Position numbers and translations under genes: made by a program. A stretch of DNA of 64,000 nt from Clitopilus passeckerianus (taxonomy: Eukaryota; Basidiomycota; Agaricomycetes; Agaricales; Entolomataceae): positions 62,001 through 126,000 of the forward strand of contig CALYLX010000137.1 of NCBI GenBank assembly GCA_944990035.1. Direction: 5' to 3'. Position 1 is the first letter of the stretch; each line of letters opens with the position of its first letter. Of the stretch, positions 36,888 to 47,777 are shown one piece after another. A model generated the notes under the pieces. The model was not told the origin of the DNA. It did no database searches and worked only from the letters and a program-made list of their open reading frames with translations.

Positions 36888-37762
36888 TCAATACCCCCTA
36901 CGGAAACCTTCCCCCCCTCCCTTAAGGCCTTCCGATACGAGGCTGAAGCACATGTAAAGGAGGCGCTGCGTAGTTATTGCTATTCTCAAAAGACTAGGTT
37001 CTACCTTCATGACATCTATCGGCATGACCAAATCCTCACTTACGATGGTGGGGATGTCCACGATGTGGCTTGGCTTGGGGACGCGGTGTTTTATCCCACT
37101 CTGAACAGGCTCATTCGTTCGGCTTGTTCCAACTGGGAGGAAGAATTGGTCTCTGTAAGCACGCTTCGACCCACGCTATAACCAGCTTTTCTCACATATT
37201 GTTAGTGTGTAAAAGAGCTTCTCTACTCTAACGAGGGGCAGGCTTTTCTAGCCCATGGCAGCCGATACGCTCCCGAACCACGGCGGGGAAGCACCCGGCG
37301 CGAAGAACAACATCGACTAGGAAGCTGCGTCGAATTCGTTCTAGGAACAGCTATCCAGAAATTCCGCGTATGGGATATCCGTGATTTTTTTGACGAATTT
37401 GACGACACATTCAGACCTATCCTGTGTCACCTAGGGTCAGCGTATGATGAATTTTGGTACGTATTACTGTCCTTTCACACCTCGAATATCATCCTAAATC
37501 CTCTGTTCCCAGTCTGCTCAACCGACTGTCTTCGCATCACAAGCACGTCCTTGAAGATGACGAGCCAGAGTCTATGCCCGAGATCCAGCATCCTCAGAGA
37601 AATGGTATTCCACCACCGGAGCGATCGAAGACTGGCGACGAGCCTGCACAATCCATCCGAGCCGCAGATGCCCATCTCAAAGAGTCGAAGAAGATCGTGG
37701 ACCGGATCTTCGCAGGCCAGCGCGCTACTCTTGGCGACATCACTAATACTCCTATGGTTTAA
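36888..37762 (+). CDS. hypothetical gene, 5' end unresolved (weak RNase III-like resemblance)
   Basis: Three exon segments join in perfect phase: up to 37154, 37206-37456 and 37513-37762 (TAA). They read FRYEAEAHVKEALRSYCYSQ, FYLHDIYRHDQILTYDGGD and VHDVAWLGDAVFYPTLNRLI. Then come CVKELLYSNEGQAFLAHGSR, GSCVEFVLGTAIQKFRVWDI and a Glu/Pro/Arg-rich tail. The spacing of WLGDAV and GSCVEFVLGTA recalls the two conserved helices of a single ribonuclease III domain, but key acidic residues cannot be assigned, so this is tentative. Upstream, the natural continuation (LQWRVINTPYGNLPP) is in a different frame. The frames switch inside a run of seven C at 36911-36917. Either the run has one base too many or an intron lies there. 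The true start is unknown. Confidence 0.5.
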
Positions 37763-38197
37763 GGAATCTACAGCTATAGACATCTCAATATCGTTCAAAC
37801 GTACCGCATATACCCGCATGCTATCTGTATATACCCATCCTAGCTACTATGTTCTTGAAGGCCACATCACACACCTAATACTTTACTGGATGTTCTACTT
37901 GAATAGAAATAAACATTCTCAAACACCTCCGGAGGCCCCATTACTGCAGTTATCTTAGCTTGAGACTTACTGACCAGGTTGGGCCCTCTACTAGTGACTG
38001 AACATATGCTGCACGCGGAATCATAACATCGTTAATTGTTGGTTAGAAATCACAAGAGACTCAAGAACTATTATCTCCCTAGTCATTTACTTCGTACACA
38101 CAAATCCCTTCCCAAAGATCACCCCTTCTATAAATTGACAACAGGTTTATGAATTCAACCCGCCATTACTCACCCAACTCCAGCCGTCCTCCCACAT
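37763..38197. other. convergent 3' intergenic region
   Basis: 435 bp between the stop codons of facing genes. AT-rich, with no other feature seen. Confidence 0.4.
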
Positions 38198-41060
38198 TTA
38201 TCGATAACCCGCACCGACAGGGGCAGTGGCCTCATCCTCGTCGTCCCAAGGACTGAAGGTGGTGGCAGGCTTGCGACTCATGGAAAAGGACTGCAGCCAG
38301 GACGGGAGTACCTTGGACATGTCACGTCCACCGTGCGGGGGCAACACAGGCGTGGTGTGGCTGTGAGTCGGGGAGGACGGCATGCTTCCAACCTCGCTCA
38401 AGCTGGGGAGGCGCTCAAGGCTGGTATTGGTCGAACCCGCAAAGGCGCGCTGAAGCACCTCACGCTCTGCCGGCGAAGGCGCAAACGCACGGGAGAACAG
38501 GTTGGTTGAGGTTGCCGTTGACGGGATGCTGTGGGTGCTGAGACCATTGGGGTTCAATGCATCGTAACCGGTGGATGGCGATTTCCTGGAAAGGCTGAAC
38601 ACTTTGGCATCGGGGTTCAAGCCTTTCTTCGACTTCTCCTTTGAGTTAGTCGAGAACCATCGCCTGGGGCCGGTCTTCTCTGCAACGAGTTGGCCGAACT
38701 CCTCTTCAGGATGCACATGGTTAGAGCGGGGGTCCGAGTTGGTGCGATGAATTGAGACACGTTGCATGCTCATGGGGTTGTCCGAAGTCATATAGTGACG
38801 ACTGTCGGTGCTGTCCGTGAAAACTGAGCTGTGGATGGACACCGGCGAAGTACTGAGGGGGGAGAAGGATTGGTCCTGGTAATCATGAACACCATTGCCG
38901 ATGGGTGCATACGAAGAGGCGTTGCGCCACTCCTTGTCAAGGTAAGCATCACTTTCCGACTGGAAGGACCTTGGCAAGCCCTCAGAGCTATCCAGGGAAG
39001 CGATAAGGGCAGAAGGTACCAACGACTGGCTTGTCGGGGAGATAATGGAACGCACACCGAAGTCACGATCAAGATCCGCGAACGGAGAGAACGTGGTAGT
39101 AGTGTTCTGGTAGGTTGTGGCCTGGGGACGCATTACACCGAACGAGTCCTCATCATACGACGGATAGCCGGTGCGAAGGGGCGCAGAACCAGTGGACGAT
39201 GATAAACCCCGACGAGTGTGAGTGTTGGGTCCAAAAGCATTGATGTCGGCTTGATTGTCACGGGAAAGGGAGAGTCGACGGTTGAGAATGCTAAAGGGAT
39301 CCATTCCGTTGAGTGACCTGGTCCTTGGGCGCACATCCGTATCCTGAGCTCTGTTAGTGAGGTCGAAAGGGTTGGGGACGATGTACGACGGAGACTCCGG
39401 CTGCGCAGAGATATGTGTAGGGGAGCCAGGAGCATCAGGGAATTGCCTAAGCTGCTGCTGCCGTTCCTTCGCTGCTGCTAGGTGTTCTCTCTCTGCCGAG
39501 ACTTGCTCTTCGAGTTCACGAGCACGGTGATTAAGGGCGGTAACAACGTCTTCGGCAATCTTGAGCTCTTGCCTCTTGCGTTCCAAGGCCTCGATGAGCT
39601 CTTGTTCTGCCTCAGAGATCTCCTGCTCCGATTCCTTCATCGACTCTTGGTCATCTGTGAGTCGTTGATGTAGCTTGGAGATCTCCTTGTCCAGATTGCC
39701 AATACGTTGTGTCGCATTATCCCTAGCATTCTGCGCAACTTTGAGTTTTCTCTCAGCGTCACGCTTTAATGCTTCTGCAGCCCGTTTGGAGTCATCAAGA
39801 GTTTTTGTACGAGCTTTCGATTCCAATTTGGATGCCTCTTCCTGTCGTTTCCGTTCCCGAAGCGAGTCTACATCAGTTTGCAGGAGAGTGTGTGACTGCT
39901 GGGCACTGGCTTGGCATTCATTATACTGTCCGCGAAGCTCGACAAGCTGTGACTTTGACTGGTTTATTTGGCGCAAGACCTCAGCAATGCGGGGCGACTG
40001 ATCGAAAAGTGTGGAGGGTGGTACCGACGGAAGTGATGCTCCAAGAGTGGGTTGATCCGAGGTTTGATTCTGTACCACAGGTTGGGCAGGCGTGAGATGG
40101 AGGCGGTCGAGAGAAGACCCTGGTGAATGTTTGGGTGTATGAAGGGGGAGCGACGCTGATTTAGGGAGGGGGGGTGGAGATGAACTGCGGGCTGGCGGTA
40201 GAGGTTGCTTCTGGGAAGGTCGTTCTCTATTCCTGAGTCGAGGAGGAGAGCCACGAGAGAGTAGATGGGGAGGCAAATTCTTGGTAGTGAATGGAAGACC
40301 TTGGTTTTTAGTGTCATCAGAATGCTCGTGATATAATCAAGGCGCGCATGCATACCGGTGCAATCGTTGAGCATATCCAGATTCTTGATGCTCAGGATCC
40401 CTGAACTCCATCCCTCCTCGTCCTTGCTCCTCGCAATCACATCTTGATACCATGCCTCGATAATACCACCACGCCACCAGTGACCAAATGCACCAAAGTA
40501 CCACGACTCAGAGATTATCTGGGCATCTCGATCATCTGTCCTCGCGGATTTGGCAAGAGGAAGCATGGCTGCAATTGTAAAGATGCCAAAGCTATGGAAC
40601 ACATGCTTTGGGGTTTTGAGAGATACCGACGCTCTGTTTGCGAAATGAAAGGCTGTAGAATGATCAAAATAAGGTGTTGGGGCATGACTACGCTGGGGAG
40701 TGCGTGAGTCATGATGCGATTTGAGGTCGTCTTCAACATGATCATCAAGACGACTGAGGTGTTGGCGAAAGGATTGCTCTGTGAGGTACGCGCGAAACGA
40801 ATTTTCGGACGGGTTCGTGAGATATGCTGTGCAACGAGGCAAAGTATAAGCATGTAGCGTATGAAGAAAGGCCCGACAAAATGAACTTTTGCGGTTTTTT
40901 TCGAGCAGGAAATATACTCACCGAGCACCAAGACAATGATAACAAGAACCACCAAACAGAACAACGAACGAAGATCCGCTTTCGCAAAAACCGTGCCAAC
41001 CAACTCTGAATATGGGGTCCGAAGGGACAATAGGCTCATTCCACCGATAGAAATGCTCAT
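38198..41060 (-). CDS. orphan membrane protein with coiled coil and long disordered tail
   Basis: Three minus-strand exons (41060-40922, 40826-40356, 40299-38198) give 903 aa. I do not recognise the family. Two hydrophobic segments are seen: residues ~29-47 (LRSLFCLVVLVIIVLVLGAY) and ~113-128 (VFHSFGIFTIAAMLPLA). Between them is a charged loop (SFRQHLSRLDDHVEDD). After SESWYFGAFGHWWRGGIIEA come Pro/Ser-rich sequence and a coiled coil (~310-475). A Ser-rich tail of ~430 residues ends in a short conserved-looking patch, KVLPSWLQSFSMSRK. The layout suggests a membrane-tethered scaffold. Splices are GT..AG and in phase; the last acceptor is AAACCAAG. Confidence 0.75.
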
Positions 41061-41682
41061 TACGATGAACCAAACGTCCTTCCAGAGTAATTTCGTGAGC
41101 TGAGAGGCGGGATCCCTGACCGAAACTGTGCTTTCAACTTGAAGCTGGGTCGACAGTGTTGAAATATGGGGACGACGTTAGCGGTCGTACCCCGTGCCGA
41201 AAACAAAAATCTTGAAGAAAAGGAGAAGTGGTTAAGCTGAGATCAACGTCCGCAACGACGGTAAACAACGTCGAGCGGAACGTCTGAGACGACGACGACG
41301 ATTGTTTTGATGGAAGGGACGATAAAAAGTTTGGTCCCAGAGGCTTTTCGAGGAAAAGACCGTCAGGACAAACATAACAGCCCAAGATTATGTAATCTCA
41401 AAATTCCCACGGGGCTGTACTGCCCTGCCAAACTCCGTGATTTGCAATGTGCCGTTATGATTGTCATTTTCGGTCAAATTTCCAAATTTCATGGAGGAGC
41501 ATGCAGGCCACGATGCCGATTGCCAGCAAATTCTTTCTCCGCATAAGGTTTAGCCTGCGGAAACCTTTGCCTCGATGTCGGACCGGGGTTCACCGAGGTA
41601 AGGTCATGTGATCTTGTCACCAACGCGTAACGCAAATCCAAAGAGCGCGACTTTGTAACGCTTACGACCATCGCCGCCAACG
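41061..41682. promoter_or_regulatory. divergent region, orphan membrane gene and shelterin gene
   Basis: 622 bp between outward-facing starts. No TATA box or repeated motif stands out. Confidence 0.35.
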
Positions 41683-44600
41683 ATGTCGGAGTCCATCATT
41701 CCTTGGATAGCTCCTTATTTGGTTGGCGTCGCTGAGGAACACGGCGCTAACGTTTCTGGTATCCCGACGTTCACAAAGAGGAAGAAGGTTCAGCTTGTTG
41801 AGGTGAGGTTGTTTCGAGCTGCAAGAGTGGCGGTATCTCACATTTGCGGACAAGTTCTTGACTCGTCATGAAGACGACGTGTTATGGGCAAGGATATCTG
41901 ACAAAGAGCACATTCTACCAGTCAGATTCAGTAAACACGCGGTCGAGGAGTATAACAGGTGAGTCATACAACGTATCTTGACTATTGTGCTAAACTTGTA
42001 TGATATTATAGGTCCCATCCTACGCGAATTACCAAGTATAAAACGTCAATAATACATATCAAGGATTTCCGACCTCTATCTACGCGTATACCACTGGGAA
42101 ATGACAAGTTGACGCCTGAAAAGTATCTGGCTCTTGAATGTGATGCATTTGGTTCGATTGGCGCAGCTGGTGAACCAAGATTTGGCAACCCAAAACCGAT
42201 TGAAAAGCACCCTGATCTGCTGGAATGGTCAGAGGGCCTGAAACAAGATGGGGGTGCGGGGTATGTATGCGTTTCTCCTTGGATATATCATCACTGACTC
42301 CTTGTTAGTAACTGTCTCAAGAACAGGAAACGGGCACAGATAGACCCAGTCCAGCCACCAGAACCGGTTCAAGTGTTGGCGGCGGCTGAGGAACCCGCGA
42401 AACCCCTTGCGAGCAAATCCAACGGTACTTCCAGCGAACCCAAGCCTGTTGCTCCCAAGATCCAGAAACGAAAGATACAAATCTTCTTCAACAGTTCCGA
42501 GGCTGAAGAGCAAGGGCATAAGATGAAATGGATTGTATGCGCTTTTTGTGTGCATATATATAGCCCACTCATGTAACATCGTAGTCTGGCCAGATGCTAC
42601 GTCCACCACCTCGAGATATAGCTGCTGCAATTGCTGCTCTGAGAGGTAAATCATTCACTATCCGTGTCTTCCCCGCTAACCGAGTTACTGTTCAAGTAGA
42701 AAAGGACAAGTCACCACCAAGTACACCTGAAGATACCAAACCTGTTCTAGAACCTGTACAGAAGCGACGCAAAGTAACTGCATGTAAGCAGCTTTACATA
42801 TGGCTTGTGTCCTCTCCCTGAACCCGTTTCAGTAATGTCCTCTCCGCCGAACTCCCCTCTCCCTGCGCGTTCGAGGAGCGCTACGCCGCTCTCCGACAAA
42901 GAATGGCCGGCATCTCAACCTGCCCCTCTAGTACACGATGGAACTGGCGTGGAGGACCCCCAGAGTGAAGCCGAGGAGGAGAATCAGAAAACAACTCAAA
43001 CTGCTGATCCAACAGCTTCTTCCGTTGCCCCCCCAACGCCTGCTCAACGACCACGACCCGTGCTTTCTCCACTACCTCCGTCTTCACCACCCCCACCAGA
43101 CTCCCAAATGTCTGTAATCGAAGAGACAGTTCTGAGCACTCGTTTTTCGCCTTCAGAAATACGCGGGAGACGCGTTCAAGCGCGTGCGGAAGCGTTACGC
43201 AAAGTACCACGTCCGCGTCTACCTCCGGCAGTCACAAGGTTCACGGAAGAGCCTGTCATTCTGGCACCCAATTCAGACACGTCGTACTCCCAATCACAGA
43301 CCCAGTCACAATCTCAATCCCTATCTCAGCCGTTCGTTCAATCAACGCAAGATGTCGTGTTGTCGCAACTACCGACCTTGGCTAGATCTCCCCTCCGGTC
43401 CGAACACATTCATTCAGACCAGATTGATGACGATAAGGAACGCGAACTGTCGTGCGAAGCGCTCGAAACAGATGATGAAGCAGGCGACAATCTCCCCGAA
43501 TACAATCCGAATGATCCTGTCTCTGCAAATCCAGCAGTAAATCAAGACGATGGCGATAACGATAAGGCGACGTCTTCCAGACCAGCCACCAAAGTCGACC
43601 TGGTGACTTCTGAGAGATTTTCAGCTTCCATTGAACGAACATCTGATGATGATGGATTGGTTCCGCCAACGAAAACTGCCTCACCGGATGACGACAAGGT
43701 TCATGAAGATCCTCAGCTGCTCGGTGGACACGGCTCGGGTATGAATTCCTTGTCCCCGAAAGGCAGTTCGCCTAGACGGCCTGATGGAAAACAGTCCAAC
43801 AACAAGGACGATGATGGAAAAACCTCGCATACAACGAAAGAAATGGAACAGACTTCTCGCGGAGGCAGCCCAACAGTGCCGGCTCTGCCGAAGGATGTCC
43901 AAGCAAGCAGCCTCTCAAACGACGACGCCCAGACACGCCACAATCTGCTCAGCGGGAGGGGTGCCGCTATACTTGATAATCAATCTTCATCTGCTCAATT
44001 GACATCTCGTAGAGGCACTACACCACCAAAAGGTCAAACTCCCAGCCGCGGTGCCGTTCGTCCGATTACGTCGTCTGTGGCAGGCACGAACGAACCTGCG
44101 CCACATGCTGTGCGCGAGGTCGAACATGATGCTCAAGCATGGAAAGAACCCAGCTTCATGAAGTCCCGTCCACGTTCGGCTGATATCAAGGCGAAATCTG
44201 TTCCGATAATCAAGCCAATTCAACGACCTGAAAGTGTAACCCCGTATACGCTTTCACGGCCACCGGATGAAACGGTTAACCGCCCCTCAGCCGAAACAGG
44301 CTTGCATGCCCTCGGGCGACAGATGCAATTACAAGCCAGGAGAGGTGCCATTATGCGTTCCCGGCCTTCCAGCACGCGGAGTGACGAAAACCTGGACCCT
44401 GCAAGCAAGCTCTCCGTTTCCTCTCCTCAACTCGCACCATCTAAATCAGCAACGTCGGCCCTCTCATCCGAAAAATTATTTGGCAAGAAACGAGGGCAGA
44501 GTTTGGCGTTAGAAGATTCAAATTCGGAGAACGCTGGGCCTTCGTCGAAGAAACGCCGGGTGGCCAGGAGTTCGGGGGGTCGCGGTCAGGATGCTAATCC

Positions 44601-44730
44601 CATTCCGAAGCTAGGGGGTTTCACAATATCAAAGCATGTGAGAACTGATTCAGAGGAAGCCCGGAAAGGGAGTTGGGCTAGCTGGGAGTTGTTGCTTGGC
44701 ATTTGGAGGCGCAATATCCTAGACGAATGA
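41683..44730 (+). CDS. TPP1-like shelterin protein with OB fold and long disordered tail
   Basis: Six exons (41683-41802, 41828-41958, 42012-42260, 42309-42534, 42585-42783, 42833-44730) give about 940 aa. The N-terminal ~210 residues match the TPP1/ACD OB-fold pattern: MSESIIPWIAPYLVGVAEEH, KKVQLVEWRYLTFADKFLT, DDVLWARISDKEHILPVRFS, KTSIIHIKDFRPLSTRIPLG and LALECDAFGSIGAAGEPRFG. WSEGLKQDGGAGN closes the domain. TPP1 proteins bridge telomere-bound factors and recruit telomerase. The remaining ~700 residues are Ser/Pro/Gln/Asp-rich. Basic, NLS-like patches are QKRRKV and SSKKRRVARS. The first intron as drawn is only 25 nt. An alternative is a 67-nt intron at 41759-41825. A further in-frame 51-nt intron (42642-42692) with a CTAAC branch site is possible. 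Confidence 0.8.
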
Positions 44731-45621
44731 GCTTCTAGGCATTGTCATCCTCTCCCAAGCCAGGAACTCTGTAAATTATCCATACTTATAACTAGAACGT
44801 CTAATATCGCACTGTATATTAATCACCCCGGATTCCGCAGAATATATTGTCATTAACCTGGTGCTCCCTAAATTGAGCTTAGTTCGATCCGAGGTCACCA
44901 TGCAAGCTGTAATCATCTACTCGGGATTGCCTGTAGTACTAGTAGTACCCCAGCTTGTTCTATAACTGTCTGTGAAGATCACCCAGAGAACGAAGGCAAA
45001 CCTGAGGTTCAGACTCGCGATTGGAATAGTTCTTCCTCCTCACCGCCTGGCTATTTCCAAATAAACCACCTATATCCCCACCGAGCCTCTCTATTCCATC
45101 AGGGATCAACATGCCTCGCCTCCAACATGATTTCGCCAGTGCTAGTGGCCACAATAGATGACAAAGACGTTGACAAAGCCTGTTGGTGGTGTGTTGTCGC
45201 TACCTTACATAAAACTGCACGACCTCTATCTCGAGCATCAACCATGACATTGGAAATGAAACGTTGACTTTGAGTGCGAACTTCCTGTCTCTCCTCTCGC
45301 TGGAAACGGATGCAAGAAATCTAGTTTGGGATTTTTCGGTGCGTATCATTACTACTACATACATTCTGAGCAGGAAAAGGAGGAACGACAGCGACAACGA
45401 GAAGAATACAAGACGAGCAAGTCCACGAATAAACAATCGAACAAGAGATTCAAACACCAGCAATAACGCGATCTCTGTGTCCATTTTCTAAAATAGTTAC
45501 CATTCGCCACCTTCGAAGATCGAACGAGAAGAAAACTAATCAAAGGTGCAAAAGGGGCTCAATGGGGTGACATAGAAGACAATAAAAATTATGCACCATT
45601 AAGAACAAACACGTAGGTCCC
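44731..45621. other. intergenic; possible small minus-strand gene inside
   Basis: Between the shelterin gene (plus) and the bZIP gene (minus). The left half is AT-rich 3' flank. The part at 44960-45484 may carry a small minus-strand gene, listed separately. Confidence 0.35.
44960..45484 (-). CDS. possible small membrane protein gene (weak)
   Basis: On the minus strand a frame starting at 45484 encodes MDTEIALLLVFESLVRLFIR followed by a hydrophobic helix (ARLVFFSLSLSFLLFLL). A possible 42-nt GT..AG intron comes next, then DRKFALKVNVSFPMSWLML. Further downstream, a second stretch reads GIERLGGDIGGLFGNSQAVR. No single set of splices joins the two pieces cleanly, and I recognise no family. Treat this as a candidate only; it could be chance open sequence near the bZIP 3' end. 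Confidence 0.2.
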
Positions 45622-46505
45622 TCATTCCTTCTTCGCACCTTTGTCTGCTGAATCTGAGTTCAGCTCATTACTCTTACTCTCGGTGGCTGAGGAAGTCTCC
45701 TCACTTTGCACACCATTAGGTCCTTCAGGCTGGGGCTGCTGCTGTTGCTGCTCTGGTGGCGGCGGTGGTGCTCCGTGCGGCGGTGGCAAGTGGTTTCCGG
45801 GCGGAGGAGGCAAAGTTGTTCCCGGTGGCAGAAGCTGGGACTGGCTGAGGGCGGCACGTAGGGCGGCATTTTCGACGCGTAGTTGGTCAAGAAGTCCACG
45901 GCATTCTTCCCATCGGCGATTAGCCTCGTCCGCCGAAGCAAGAGCAGCATCTAGAAGCTGGGAACGCGATTCCAGAGCTTTGACATGTCTAGTTTATGGA
46001 ATAGGAGGGTGAGTGAAACTCGGCTATATCTGGAACTACTCAACTGGTCTCTGCGTTCTCTGAACGCGCGCTGGGCTTTCCGGTTCTGTTCGGCACGCTT
46101 GCTGTTACTCAAGACACGTCCTCCCGCACCATCTTGTCCTTGCTGCTGAGGTGGTTGTTGGCCAGGGGGAGGTTGTTGAGGATTTGGGGGAGGAGGCATG
46201 CCACCCGGTGTAAAGTCGGCATAGTGATAGCCAGGGGGTAAAGGTGGACCAGGAGGCAAACCATGTACTATCATCGGTGGTAGTCCGTGATGCATGGGTG
46301 GTGGTTGAGGTCCTGGAGGCGGTGGTGGTTGTTGGGGCTGCTGGGGTGGTGGTGGCTGAGAATCAGGTTGTGCAGCGTTTGTTGGTGGTGATTTTCTTTT
46401 TCTTGAGCCTCTAGACGTCGGCTGAGTTATTGGTGGTGGTTCGTCTCTAAGCCTCATTGTCTGCTGAATAGCCGCGTTCGTTGCATTTGGATCGTAGACC
46501 TGCAT
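45622..46505 (-). CDS. bZIP transcription factor, YAP/PAP1 type
   Basis: Two minus-strand exons (46505-46045, 45988-45622) give 275 aa. A Pro/Gln-rich N-terminus (about half prolines between 55 and 125) leads to the basic region SKRAEQNRKAQRAFRERRD. It contains the fungal AP-1 signature N-x2-AQ-x2-FR (NRKAQRAFR). The intron falls at the start of the zipper. The zipper continues HVKALESRSQLLDAALAS and LLDQLRVENAALRAALSQ. The C-terminus is Pro/Gln- then Ser/Glu-rich. YAP-type factors bind TTAC-type sites and often govern oxidative or metal stress, but the Cys-rich redox domains of Yap1 are not seen here. Confidence 0.88.
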
Positions 46506-46834
46506 TGTCCTTTGCCTTTCAGCTAACGAGGTTTGGGTTTTCGAGATTGCCGCGTATTAGTAAGAGGCTGAGTAAGGTGTCACAACCCTTGTCACAACTT
46601 TTGTTACGATAAACCGGATAATGCCGCCTACACGTGTGTGATTTGATCATTGTCTTCGAGTCAGCAGACTCTCTGCAGCAGCGAATGCCGAGCAAAGCCA
46701 GCGAACGAGAGGGAGATTGGACTCGAGGCTGGCCATAAACGACGAGCTGGGTTAAACGGCTGAAGAAATGATAAACACCGGAATTTTTGGAGGAAATATT
46801 GTTCAGCCGAGTCGATCGTGTACATAACAACAGG

Positions 46835-46847
46835 TGTCGGAGATTTC
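46835..46847 (+). repeat. left terminal inverted repeat
   Basis: TGTCGGAGATTTC, identical to the complement of 47487-47499. Confidence 0.6.
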
Positions 46848-47486
46848 GAAATGGCAAAATAATGCATAACAAAGCCTTGTCAGGCCCTAAAAGGCAGGTA
46901 CCCTAATAAGGCCATGTCAGCAAAACGTTTCCTATAGGACAAGCCTAATAAGCCATCAGTTTCCCACGCCTTTCCGCCTTAAATGGCTAAGCGACCACTT
47001 CTAATTTTTACCCAACTCAGTACAGTAAGTGTGGACGTCTATTTGGCTAAGGGTCCACACGCGTGCAGGAGCTGCATGTCTCATGATAATAGAAGACGTA
47101 CCGAGCAGGCTCATCTGTCTCGCTGTCTGCCACCCACCCCTCGACGTATTGGAAGCAGCTATTTGAGGCCACATAGGATAGGTAGAAGCACCCCCAAATG
47201 AAGAGAATGGACTTTGAATTCATGGAATTACCAGAATAGGTCACAAATTGATGGGAAAATTCACTCGCGGCGACGGGGACCGGAAAGTAAGGCCTAATAT
47301 GGGTGGTCGGTCCCATTTAATGATCGCCAAATATTCCTCGGTCATATTAGGCCTAATATAGCAAAGAGCCCGTCTAGCGAGGCCTTATCAGGCAATCTGA
47401 CGGATTCTACGGCTCGGCTAAGGGTGACGACCTTGCCCAGGCCTTGGAAGGCCAAATAATGGCCATCAGCAAAATAAGGCACTTTT

Positions 47487-47499
47487 GAAATCTCCGACA
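47487..47499 (-). repeat. right terminal inverted repeat
   Basis: Reads TGTCGGAGATTTC on the minus strand, matching 46835-46847. Confidence 0.6.
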
Positions 47500-47777
47500 G
47501 GTTCTCGACGCGTTGCAGCGTGTTTTTAACCTTTGCATCGTGTTCTTAATTTCTATAAAAAGTCTTCGAGATAATGCATTGTACCACTGCTTTACAGCAT
47601 TTTATAGCACAATAAACTGGAAAATTCATTCTTTCAACGAGAAAATTGGACCGTTCAGAATTTTGATAGGCGTGAGATTGATTACAAGCCTTGGGCCTGA
47701 CAGTCGTCCTGTCGTCGTCTCCTTCCCCTTCCTCGCTTCATTACCTCCTGCTCTCCACGCCGTTTTGCGCGTTGAGA

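Larger units (their letters stand above)
46835..47499. mobile_element. putative non-autonomous DNA element (MITE-like) with terminal inverted repeats
   Basis: The ends match as inverted repeats: TGTCGGAGATTTC at 46835-46847 and its complement at 47487-47499, with looser pairing inward to about 25 bp. Near the ends, GGCCATGTCAGCAAAA (about 46910) and GGCCATCAGCAAAA (47461) form a similar subterminal repeat. The interior holds palindromes, notably ATATTAGGCCTAATAT (about 47344), and several AAGGCC-type copies. It is 665 bp with no transposase frame. Flanking bases share only GG, so no clear target-site duplication is seen. It lies between the divergent bZIP and phosphatase-2 genes and may have altered their promoters. 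A hairpin-rich regulatory region is the alternative. Confidence 0.5.

Noticed and set aside
46835..47499. Clear target-site duplication for the inverted-repeat element
   Set aside because: Flanks share only GG, which is not convincing, so the element class was left open.
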